DNA of 64,000 nucleotides, from assembly GCF_013391105.1 (NCBI RefSeq), contig NZ_CP058335.1:3682576-3746575 (forward strand), in the 5' to 3' direction. Made by a program: the position numbers and the translations under genes. A model generated the notes under the pieces. It was not told the origin of the DNA. It made no database searches and worked only from the letters and a program-made list of their open reading frames with translations. Positions within the stretch are counted from its first letter, which is position 1. Each line of letters opens with the position of its first letter. Source of the DNA: Natronomonas salina (lineage in GTDB: Archaea > Halobacteriota > Halobacteria > Halobacteriales > Haloarculaceae). Of the stretch, positions 7,087-14,386 are shown one piece after another.

Positions 7087-9015
7087 ATGCTGGAGTGGGC
7101 GGCGACGGGTGATCGCGTCTGCGGCTACGGGACGCGGGGGGCGGTGACGCTCGACGCCGACGGATGGCGGACGGGCGGCGACGCGCCGGCGCTCCCGGGG
7201 AGCGTCGACGCCGCCGTTTCGGGCCGTGCGGAGGCCATCAGGCTCCCGGACGGCGACGCGACGCTCGTCGGCGACGGTCGTCGAGCGCTTCGGGCGGGCG
7301 AACTGCGCGACGGCGTCCACCGGATCCTGGTGGAATCGACGCCAGAAACGCGTCTCTCCTTCGAGGGCCCCGCGACGGTCGACTCCGGGGAGCGTCCCTG
7401 GATCCGATTCCCCGAACCGCGGGCCGTCGCGGTCGGGTTCAGCGAGACGCCGACGCCGCGACCGGTGGTCACGGTGCCGGCGACGCCCTGCGGGCTGGCG
7501 ACCGCCGTGACCGCCGCGGGTCGGACCCACGACGCCGACGGCCCGGCGCGCTCGCACCCGGGGTTCCGCCCGCCCACGCCCGAGGTCCGGTTCGGCGACC
7601 GTTCCGTGACGGCCGAACTGGACGGGGAGGCGACCGGCCCGACGATGACGGTCCCCGAGTCCGCAGCGGCGGTGCTCGTCGCCGCGCCGCTGGCGTACTA
7701 CCTCGGCGCCGACCTCCGGGTGGGGTCGGGGCCCCCACGGATCAGTGGCGACGAACTGGACCGCGAGTTCGAACCGCTGCCCGACTTCGCGGACGATGCG
7801 GCCGACGCACTTCGGCGTCTCGTCCATCTGGACAGTCGACTGCGGTCGATCCCCGGGGAGGGCGGGTCCCTGGACGACGACCGCACTGACCTCGCGTCGG
7901 CACCGCCCGCCGAGCGACTGGCCTCGGTCCTCGACTCGCCGCGGCCGACGCTGCCGGAGTGGCCGCTGTCGACGTACGTCGACGACGACGTCGCCAACGG
8001 CAGGTACCTGCCGTACCTGCTCGACCGGCTCAGCCTGGTCCACCCCGCGGACGCGTCGGCGCTTGACCCGAAGGCGCTCCTGGAGCGCTCCCTCGACGAG
8101 TTCTTCCGCGGGGAGACGCCGAACGTCGAAGCGGTCGACCCCGCGTTGGCGGAGAGCCGCTACCACGCGTGGCTCGCGGACGGCACGCCGGTCGACGCCT
8201 ACACGCTGCTGCGACCCGACTCGGCGGGACTGGCGGCCGGCGGAGGGCTGCGGATCGACGTGGTCTGCAACGAGCCGGAGATGGCCTCCGAGCGGTGCGT
8301 CGCCGACGTCTACCGGGAGCGGCTGGCCGGCCGCGACGTCGACGTGCACGTCCACGAGCGGCTCTCGACGGCCGACCTGGCGTCGGTGTTCGAGGGGCCG
8401 ACCGACCTGGTCCACTTCGTCGGCCACTGCGAGGTCGACGGGATGGTGTGTCCGGACGGGGCTCTCGCCGCCGCCGACCTCGACGACTGCGGCGCGCGGT
8501 CGTTCTTCCTCAACGCCTGCGGCTCCTACTACGAGGGCTACGACCTCGTCAGGCGCGGGGCGACGGTCGGCGCCGTGACGCTGACGGCCGTCCTCGACGA
8601 ACAGGCGGTATCCCTGGGGACGGCGTTCGCGGAGCTGCTGGCCGCCGGCTACGCCTTCGACCGCGCGCTGTCGCTGGCCCGCGGCGAGATCATCGTCGGC
8701 CGCGACTACGTCGTCGTCGGCGACGGGACCCACCGGCTCCGCGCCCCCGTGGGGACACCCGGGACGTTCTCGCTACGGGAGACCGACGACGGGTTCGAGG
8801 TCCGGTACGAGGCGACGGCACCGGACGCGGCCGGTCGACGGTACGCCTCGCCCCTGGACGGCGGGGAACGGCTCTGCGGCGAGTCGATCGGGGCGACGAT
8901 GGACCGGACCTCGGTCGTGGAACTGCTCGACCGTGTCGCCGCTCCGGTCCGGTACGACGGCGCCCTCTCGTGGTCCGGGGACCTCGCCGGTCGGCTCTCC
9001 CGTGCGAATCGGTAA
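7087..9015 (+). CDS. CHAT-domain (caspase-like) protein
   Basis: 642-aa protein. The C-terminal part (about residues 390-550) has the order expected of a CHAT peptidase fold: a Rossmann-like strand LRIDVVCNEPEM, the His motif LVHFVGHCE (predicted catalytic His447) and the Cys motif SFFLNACGSYYEG (predicted Cys478), followed by AVSLGTAFAELLAAGY. The N-terminal ~300 residues are beta-rich and unlike known domains I can name. A central linker holds conserved-looking WPLSTYVDDDVANGRYLPYLLDRLSLV. A TATA-like tactatac at about 7052-7059 is about 31 bp upstream of the ATG, indicating leaderless expression. tbsP follows on the same strand. CHAT proteins act as proteases in cell death, gasdermin or type III CRISPR systems; no such partner is evident here, so the target is unknown. 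Confidence 0.75.
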   Translation: MLEWAATGDRVCGYGTRGAVTLDADGWRTGGDAPALPGSVDAAVSGRAEAIRLPDGDATLVGDGRRALRAGELRDGVHRILVESTPETRLSFEGPATVDSGERPWIRFPEPRAVAVGFSETPTPRPVVTVPATPCGLATAVTAAGRTHDADGPARSHPGFRPPTPEVRFGDRSVTAELDGEATGPTMTVPESAAAVLVAAPLAYYLGADLRVGSGPPRISGDELDREFEPLPDFADDAADALRRLVHLDSRLRSIPGEGGSLDDDRTDLASAPPAERLASVLDSPRPTLPEWPLSTYVDDDVANGRYLPYLLDRLSLVHPADASALDPKALLERSLDEFFRGETPNVEAVDPALAESRYHAWLADGTPVDAYTLLRPDSAGLAAGGGLRIDVVCNEPEMASERCVADVYRERLAGRDVDVHVHERLSTADLASVFEGPTDLVHFVGHCEVDGMVCPDGALAAADLDDCGARSFFLNACGSYYEGYDLVRRGATVGAVTLTAVLDEQAVSLGTAFAELLAAGYAFDRALSLARGEIIVGRDYVVVGDGTHRLRAPVGTPGTFSLRETDDGFEVRYEATAPDAAGRRYASPLDGGERLCGESIGATMDRTSVVELLDRVAAPVRYDGALSWSGDLAGRLSRANR

Positions 9016-9140
9016 CGTTCACTTCACGAGCGGGCAATAGAATTAACTTCGTCCAACCTCGTTATACAAATACCGCTGGCCGTGCAGTCACGGTTCTTTA
9101 TACTTGCGGCCGAGGTTTTGCAGCTGTAATCCCGCTAATA

Positions 9141-9171
9141 TTAAATAGCTTCGTCTACATACTTGTAAGTA
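9141..9171 (+). promoter_or_regulatory. tbsP promoter with palindrome at the start site
   Basis: A TATA-like ttaaata (9141-9147) lies 30 bp before the tbsP ATG, fitting leaderless initiation. A near-perfect inverted repeat, tactt-gt-aagta (9160-9171), covers the expected transcription start. Its left half atacttg recurs at 9100-9106 beside another AT-rich box. The placement suggests autoregulation; this is an inference from position. Confidence 0.5.
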
Positions 9172-9176
9172 CGATA

Positions 9177-9986
9177 ATGAAATCAAATCTGGTGGAGCGG
9201 ACGGTCGCGGACGTCCTCGAGGAGGCGCTCGCTGACGCCGACGGGGAGCTCTACGTCGTCAATCCGACGCCGAAGACGGTCGAGGAACTCGTCGACGTGA
9301 TGGACGAGGACGCGCCGGTCGTCCGACTCCTCGCCGCCGAGGACTCGCTGAAGGCGGTCATGGACGACTTCCTCGTGGCGAGCCGGGCGGCCGACCACGT
9401 GGAGGCCGACCGCCTCGAGATCCGGTCCTACGAGGGCGGCACCAACACGCTGCTCGTCACGGAGTCGTCCGTGGTCTCCGTCGTCGAGGCCGGCGACCGG
9501 GTCGCGGGGCTCGCGACCGACGACGAGGCGTTCATCGAGAGCGCCTACGACCGCTTCTCCGGCGCCTGGGAGGACGCCGACGAGTTCCAGCTCCGGACGC
9601 CCGCCATCACGCGGGTCCGTTCGACGCTCGACGAGGAGCTCGGCGACCCGACGGCCTCGGACTTCGACGCGGTGCTCGACTCCCTGGAGACCGCCCGCGG
9701 CGACGGCGACGGCCTCGACGAGGTCACCATCTCGCTCTTGGTCGCCGCGAAGAACGAGGACTTGCTGTACGACATCTCCAAGTGGGGCGAGGACGTCGGC
9801 ATCGCCTCGAAGGCGACGTTCTCCCGGACGAAGACCCGCATGGAGGAGATGGGCCTCATCGACACCGAGAAGGTCCCCATCGACGTCGGCCGCCCGCGCC
9901 TCCGGCTGAAGCTCGGCGACGAGCGACTGCAGGACGCCGACAACGGCCAGCTGGCCAGCGTCGCCCAGTCGATGCTCGCGGCCTGA
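9177..9986 (+). CDS. tbsP: Transcriptional regulator TbsP
   Basis: 269-aa haloarchaeal regulator. TbsP was described in Haloferax as acting with TrmB on gluconeogenic gene expression (gapII). The N-terminal ~140 residues (NLVERTVADVLEEALADADG through SVVSVVEAGDRVAGL) form a conserved alpha/beta sensor-like part. The C-terminal ~100 residues hold a winged HTH (VTISLLVAAKNEDLLYDISK, then GIASKATFSRTKTRMEEMGL and IDVGRPRLRLKLG). The ATG at 9177 is fixed by the TATA box 30 bp upstream and by the conserved MKSNLVERTV start. It follows the CHAT gene by 161 bp with its own promoter. The palindrome just upstream may be its own operator. Confidence 0.9.
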   Translation: MKSNLVERTVADVLEEALADADGELYVVNPTPKTVEELVDVMDEDAPVVRLLAAEDSLKAVMDDFLVASRAADHVEADRLEIRSYEGGTNTLLVTESSVVSVVEAGDRVAGLATDDEAFIESAYDRFSGAWEDADEFQLRTPAITRVRSTLDEELGDPTASDFDAVLDSLETARGDGDGLDEVTISLLVAAKNEDLLYDISKWGEDVGIASKATFSRTKTRMEEMGLIDTEKVPIDVGRPRLRLKLGDERLQDADNGQLASVAQSMLAA

Positions 9987-10067
9987 CGACGCGACGACGC
10001 CGTCCGATATCCCCCGCTTTTCTCTCCGTCCCCCACGCTTTTCGACCTGCCAGTCGTAGCCTCGCGT

Positions 10068-10628
10068 ATGGAACTGAGAGACGACGTCGTCGACGAGCTC
10101 GTCCAACGGGGTCCGACGACGACCCAGCAGACCGTGCTGCTGATCGAACGCGGGCACCGTCACGAACCGGGCGTCGAACGGTCGACGCTGGAGGTCTACG
10201 TCGACGCACTCGAGGGGCGCCGCGACTACGAGTTCGACGCGGAGGGCTTCCGCGCGGACCTCGAGGGCGCGCTCGTCGACGACGAGACCTGGACGACCGA
10301 CGACGCGCTCTACCGCATCGGGGACGACCGCGTCAGCCGCTACCCGAAGCGGTGGCACGACGAACTCGGGGGGAGCGACGACGTCGCCGCGTTCGTCTCG
10401 CTGCTGAACGGCTCGGCGTACGTCGACCAGGGCGGCGTCAACGAGGACGCGCTGCTCGACGTCGTCGCCGCCGTCGGTCGGACGTCCGTCGACGACGCGA
10501 AGGCGGAACTGGAGGCGCTCCGCGAGGAGGGCGTCGTCGTCGAGGACGCCGACCAGCACCCCCACGCCGGGGTGTACCTCGCAGACGAGGCCGAGGGGCT
10601 GCGCGACCCCGCCCTCGACGACTCGTGA
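10068..10628 (+). CDS. Hypothetical protein coupled to the YcaO gene
   Basis: 186-aa acidic protein that I do not recognise. It appears built from two winged-helix-like halves: VVDELVQRGPTTTQQTVLLI near the N-terminus and a second, GVNEDALLDVVAAVGRTSVD, followed by KAELEALREEGVVVEDADQHPHAGVYLAD, which reads like a helix and wing. Its stop codon overlaps the GTG start of the YcaO gene (GTGA at 10625-10628), so the two are almost certainly co-translated and may work together. The protein could be a peptide-recognition partner or a regulator for the YcaO enzyme, but this is only inference from the coupling. Confidence 0.7.
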   Translation: MELRDDVVDELVQRGPTTTQQTVLLIERGHRHEPGVERSTLEVYVDALEGRRDYEFDAEGFRADLEGALVDDETWTTDDALYRIGDDRVSRYPKRWHDELGGSDDVAAFVSLLNGSAYVDQGGVNEDALLDVVAAVGRTSVDDAKAELEALREEGVVVEDADQHPHAGVYLADEAEGLRDPALDDS

Positions 10629-12316
10629 CGACGGTCGGCCTGGCCGGCGACGGCCCGGCGGCCGCGGCCGTCCGGGCCGCCATCGAGGACACCGACGTCG
10701 AGTCGACGCCCGTCGACCCCCAGGTAATCGGCCGGGTGGACGTGGCGGTCGCGGTCGGGCCGGTCGGCGACGGCGGCTTCCGCGACGCGAGGGACGCGGC
10801 CCTGTCGTCGGAGACCCCGCTGCTCGCGGTCGAACTGGGCGGCGTCGGCGGCACACCGGTCGCGGACGTCGACGCCGCCGTCTCGGGGTACGCCCCGGGG
10901 ACGGCGTGCTACGAGTGCCTCCGCCAGCGCGTCGACGCGGCCGACCCGGAGACCGACGGCGGCGACTACGACCCGTCGACGGCCCGGTTCGCGGGCGCGC
11001 TCGCCGGTCGCGAACTCGCGACGCTCGTCGCCGGCGGCCAGTCGGCGGTGATGGGGGGCGTCGTCGAGGTCCCGCACGCCCAGCGACGGGTCCTGCCGGT
11101 GCCGTTCTGCGACTGCGGGACGCCGACGGCGGAGGGACTCCGGAGAACCCACGAGGGGCGGTCGCTGGACGAGTCGCTGGCGGCGGCCGAGATGGCGTTC
11201 GACGCCCGCGTCGGTCCCGTCTCGAGCGTCGGGGAGGCGGAGTCGTTCCCGGTGCCCTACTACCTGGCGACGCTGGCGGACGCCCCCTTCTCCGACGGCG
11301 ACGTGCCGGGCCACGCGGCGGGCGTGGCGGCCGACTGGGACCCGGCGTTCATGAAGGCGCTCGGCGAGGCGCTGGAGCGCTACGGGGCGGCCGTCTACCG
11401 GACGTCCGAGTTCGAGACCGACCCGACGGACCCGGTCGCTCCGGAACGGTTCGTCCGGCCGGGCGACCCGCCGGCGTCCGTCGAGTACTGGCGGGAGGCC
11501 GAGCACCTCGGCACGGGGAAGGCGGTCCACCTGCCGGCCGAACTCGTCGTCTTCCCGCCGCCGGAGCGGAACATCCGACCGCCGATCACGACCGGGCTCG
11601 GCCTGGGCAACGGCGGCGTCGACGCGCTGCTGTCGGGGCTCTACGAGGTCGTCGAGCGGGACGCCGCGATGCTGGCGTGGTACTCGACCTACGAGCCGCT
11701 CGGGCTGGCCGTCGACGACGAGGGCTTCGAGACCCTCGCCGCGCGGGCGCGGAGCGAGGACCTGACGGCGACCGCGCTGCTGCTCACCCAGGACGTCGAC
11801 GTGCCGGTGGTCGCGGCCTGCGTCCACCGCGAGGGCGAGTGGCCGCGGTTCGCCGCCGGGATGTCCGCGGACCTCGACCCCGAGGCGGCGGCCCGCGGCG
11901 CGCTCGAGGAGGCCGTCCAGAACTGGCTGGAGCTGCGGCGGATGGGCCCCGACCGGGCCGCCGAGGAGTCCGGCGCCATCGGTCCGTACGCCGACTTCCC
12001 CGATGCGGCCCGCTCGTTCGTCGACCCGGAGACGACGGTCCCGGCGGCGAACGTGGGGCCGGCGACGGTCCCGGACGGCCAGGCGGAACTCGACGCGGTC
12101 GTCGAGCGGGTCGAGGACGTCGGTCTGGAGGTCTACGGCGCGCGGCTGACCCCCCGCGACGTCGAGCACCTCGGCTTCGAGGCGGTCAGGGTCGTCGTCC
12201 CTGGGGCGCAGCCGCTGTTCACGGACGACCCCTATTTCGGCGCCCGGGCCGACGAGGTCCCGGAACAGCTCGGGTTCGAGCCGGCTCCCGACCGCGAGCA
12301 CCATCCCTTCCCCTGA
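10625..12316 (+). CDS. YcaO-domain protein with N-terminal E1-like/cyclodehydratase region
   Basis: 563-aa protein. YcaO enzymes use ATP to activate backbone amides, making azolines or thioamides in peptides or proteins. The N-terminal ~190 residues resemble the cyclodehydratase partner domain of azole-forming systems (GLAGDGPAAAAVRAAI; TACYECLRQRVDAAD; PFCDCGTPTAEG). The YcaO domain follows, with ATP-site motifs KALGEALERYGAA (Glu248) and GLYEVVERDAAMLAWY (Glu341, Glu344), and a third helix AARGALEEAVQNWLELR. The C-terminus is HHPFP, like the proline-rich tail of azoline-forming YcaO proteins. The GTG start at 10625 overlaps the upstream stop. No short precursor peptide or McrA substrate is evident nearby, so the target is unknown. 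Confidence 0.85.
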   Translation: MTTVGLAGDGPAAAAVRAAIEDTDVESTPVDPQVIGRVDVAVAVGPVGDGGFRDARDAALSSETPLLAVELGGVGGTPVADVDAAVSGYAPGTACYECLRQRVDAADPETDGGDYDPSTARFAGALAGRELATLVAGGQSAVMGGVVEVPHAQRRVLPVPFCDCGTPTAEGLRRTHEGRSLDESLAAAEMAFDARVGPVSSVGEAESFPVPYYLATLADAPFSDGDVPGHAAGVAADWDPAFMKALGEALERYGAAVYRTSEFETDPTDPVAPERFVRPGDPPASVEYWREAEHLGTGKAVHLPAELVVFPPPERNIRPPITTGLGLGNGGVDALLSGLYEVVERDAAMLAWYSTYEPLGLAVDDEGFETLAARARSEDLTATALLLTQDVDVPVVAACVHREGEWPRFAAGMSADLDPEAAARGALEEAVQNWLELRRMGPDRAAEESGAIGPYADFPDAARSFVDPETTVPAANVGPATVPDGQAELDAVVERVEDVGLEVYGARLTPRDVEHLGFEAVRVVVPGAQPLFTDDPYFGARADEVPEQLGFEPAPDREHHPFP

Positions 12317-12369
12317 GGGCGGCGACCGCCGGAGGGGACGGCCCCGGAGACCAGATAACTGGACAATAT

Positions 12370-12376
12370 GTTTATA
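12370..12376 (+). promoter_or_regulatory. TATA box of the indoleamine dioxygenase gene
   Basis: The AT-rich segment gtttatattt centred near 12373 lies about 35 bp before the ATG at 12409, inside the 92-bp gap after the YcaO gene. It gives the dioxygenase its own promoter with a leaderless or very short-leader transcript. Confidence 0.55.
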
Positions 12377-12408
12377 TTTCTACAGTATCTACTCGGAATC
12401 AGAGAACC

Positions 12409-13569
12409 ATGTCGGCCAACGGCTGGGCGACACTGCCGCCGGGCGTCGACGCCGAGCGCGGGTTCCTCGCGCGGCCCGACCCCCTCGTCGCGTTCGACCC
12501 CGGGCGCCACGACGGACTGGTCGGCGAGTACCTCTCCCGGCTCGACGAACTCGGTGGCACGTTGCCGGAACGGCTCGAGGCCGGCGACCTCCGCCCGGCG
12601 GTACGGAACCTCGAGCCGCCGCCGGCTGGAGCCCTCGCGGACCTGACCGAGGGAGAGCTCGTCCGCGTCCGGCAGCTCTCCTCGTTCCTCGCGAGCGCGT
12701 ACGTCAACGAGGTCGGCGCCGATCCGGTCGACCGGCTCCCGGCCGGCGCGGCCGTGCCGCTGTACCGCTCCTCGTCCCGCCTGGACCGCCGACCCGTCGT
12801 CGCCTACGACGTCCTCTGTCTGCACAACTTCAGACGGGACGATCAGGGAGGAGGCTTCGACGTCGAGACCGTCGACACCGTCCAGCAGTTCACCAGCCTG
12901 GACGACGAGCGGTGGTTCGTGGCGGTCCACGTCGCCATCGAGGCCGCGGCTGCGCCGGCGCTGACCGCCTGCCCCCGGGCCCAGCGGGCGGTCGCACGAG
13001 ACGACCCCTCGTCGCTCGAGGACGCCCTGGAGACGGTGGCCGACTCCCTCGAGGACCAGACCGACATCATGCGACGGATGACCGAGGGTAACGACCCGGC
13101 GGTCTTCGCCTCGGAGTTCCGCCCGTACTTCGACGGCTTCGCGGACGTCGTCTTCGAGGGCGTCGACGAACTGGCCGGCGAACCGCAGTCGCTCCGCGGG
13201 GCCTCCGGCGCCCAGAGCGCCGTCCTCCCGGCCCTGGACGCGACGCTCGGCGTCGAACACGAGGCGACGGCGCTGCTGGACGTGCTGGGGGACATGCGGT
13301 CGTACATGCCGCCGTCTCACCGCGCGGCCGTCGAGGCGTTCGAGGCGGGGCCGGACGTCCGGCGCTACGTCGCCGGGCGGGACGACCGGTCGCTGGTCGC
13401 GGCGTTCAACCGTTGCGTCGACCGGCTCGGCACGTTCCGGCGGGTCCACTTCGAGCAGGTCGTCCAGTACGTCCGGGAGGTCGCGGAGACGACGGCGGGG
13501 ACCGGCGGCACCGACTTCGTGCCGTTCCTCGAGCGGATGCGCGCCGAGACCGAGGCCCGGAAGCTCTGA
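12409..13569 (+). CDS. Indoleamine 2,3-dioxygenase family heme protein
   Basis: 386-aa protein aligning by eye over its whole length with indoleamine 2,3-dioxygenases, heme enzymes that open the indole ring of tryptophan to N-formylkynurenine. Family signatures: VVFEGVDEL with SLRGASGAQSAVLPALD, DMRSYMPPSHRAA, and GTGGTDFVPFLERMR at the C-terminus. The proximal heme ligand is His347 (FRRVHFEQVVQYV). Phe233 and Arg238 match the substrate-binding Phe226 and Arg231 of human IDO1. The position of human Ser167 appears to be His174, as in tryptophan 2,3-dioxygenase. No kynurenine formamidase or kynureninase is in the window. It follows the YcaO gene by 92 bp. IDO proteins are uncommon in archaea, so acquisition from bacteria or eukaryotes is possible. 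Confidence 0.88.
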   Translation: MSANGWATLPPGVDAERGFLARPDPLVAFDPGRHDGLVGEYLSRLDELGGTLPERLEAGDLRPAVRNLEPPPAGALADLTEGELVRVRQLSSFLASAYVNEVGADPVDRLPAGAAVPLYRSSSRLDRRPVVAYDVLCLHNFRRDDQGGGFDVETVDTVQQFTSLDDERWFVAVHVAIEAAAAPALTACPRAQRAVARDDPSSLEDALETVADSLEDQTDIMRRMTEGNDPAVFASEFRPYFDGFADVVFEGVDELAGEPQSLRGASGAQSAVLPALDATLGVEHEATALLDVLGDMRSYMPPSHRAAVEAFEAGPDVRRYVAGRDDRSLVAAFNRCVDRLGTFRRVHFEQVVQYVREVAETTAGTGGTDFVPFLERMRAETEARKL

Positions 13570-13573
13570 GCGG

Positions 13574-14314
13574 CTACATGTACATCCGGTCGTCGTGGGC
13601 GGAGGCCTCCTGCTGGGCCTCGAGTCGGGCGGCGAGCTCCTCGTACTGCCGCTCGACGGTGGCGGCGAACTCCTTCAGGGGGTCGGTGTCGAGGTCGAGT
13701 TCGTAGACGGCGTCGAAGGCCTCGAGTAGCCGGAGCGAGGCCTCCACGTCCGGCGCCTGGGGGTGGACCGGGGTGGTGAGGATGCAGGTCCCCAGCGGGG
13801 AGTCCATGGCCCGCTGGAGGAGCTCGCCGTTGACGCCCTCGAGGAAGCCGCCGCCCATCGCGGGGACGCCGTGGTCGCCCTGCAGGCGGGCCTCCTGGAA
13901 GTCCTCGCTGGCGACGTAGAACGCGCGGTGGTCCTCCGGACCGTGGGCCATCGGGACGCCCGAGAGGACGACCACCTCCTCGACGCCCGCCTCGTCGGTC
14001 CACTCGAAGATCGACTCGCCGAAGGCGCCGGCGACGTCCGGCGGGACGAACAGTTCCCCGACCAGGACGGTGAGCTCCAGGTCGGGCTTCGAGAACAGCC
14101 GGGTGTGGTGCCGCGGCGTCCCGTTCTCGAAGGGGGTGACGGCGGGCAACTGGTCGACGGTGACGTGGCCGACCTCCTCCAGGCCGAGCTGTTCGGTGAT
14201 GTAGTTGGCGGCGGTGAGTCCGGCCAGTCCGAACTGCGTGAAGCCGGCGACGAGCGTGTCGGTTGGGTTCTCGAGCGTGACGTCGAACTCCGGGCTCCGT
14301 CTGGGGCCGAACAT
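13574..14314 (-). CDS. PAC2-family proteasome assembly chaperone homologue
   Basis: 246-aa PAC2-family protein, related to archaeal PbaA/PbaB proteasome assembly chaperones. Visible family features: TLVAGFTQFGLAGLTAANYI at the N-terminus, an alpha/beta body with ELTVLVGELF and VEEVVVLSGVPMAHGPEDH, and GDHGVPAMGGGFLEGVNGELL. The extreme C-terminus is RMYM, which satisfies the hydrophobic-Tyr-X (HbYX) pattern used by proteasome activators to dock on the 20S alpha ring, so an interaction with the proteasome is plausible. It is convergent with the IDO gene (4 bp between) and divergent from the mechanosensitive channel gene. Confidence 0.85.
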   Translation of the reverse strand: MFGPRRSPEFDVTLENPTDTLVAGFTQFGLAGLTAANYITEQLGLEEVGHVTVDQLPAVTPFENGTPRHHTRLFSKPDLELTVLVGELFVPPDVAGAFGESIFEWTDEAGVEEVVVLSGVPMAHGPEDHRAFYVASEDFQEARLQGDHGVPAMGGGFLEGVNGELLQRAMDSPLGTCILTTPVHPQAPDVEASLRLLEAFDAVYELDLDTDPLKEFAATVERQYEELAARLEAQQEASAHDDRMYM

Positions 14315-14386
14315 ACCGGAACGAGGGGTCGGACGCTCTTAGGCGTCGGGGGGAACGCTTTTTCCACCGCCGGTCGTCGGCGGGGT

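Noticed and set aside
7009..8733. 574-codon minus-strand frame opposite the CHAT gene
   Set aside because: Antisense shadow with biased Arg/Val/Gly composition; the plus-strand frame has clear CHAT motifs and a promoter.
9183..10856. 557-codon minus-strand frame across tbsP
   Set aside because: Low-complexity arginine-rich start and no family resemblance; shadow of tbsP and the next gene.
10340..12304. 654-codon minus-strand frame opposite the YcaO gene
   Set aside because: Antisense shadow; the plus-strand YcaO motifs are unambiguous.
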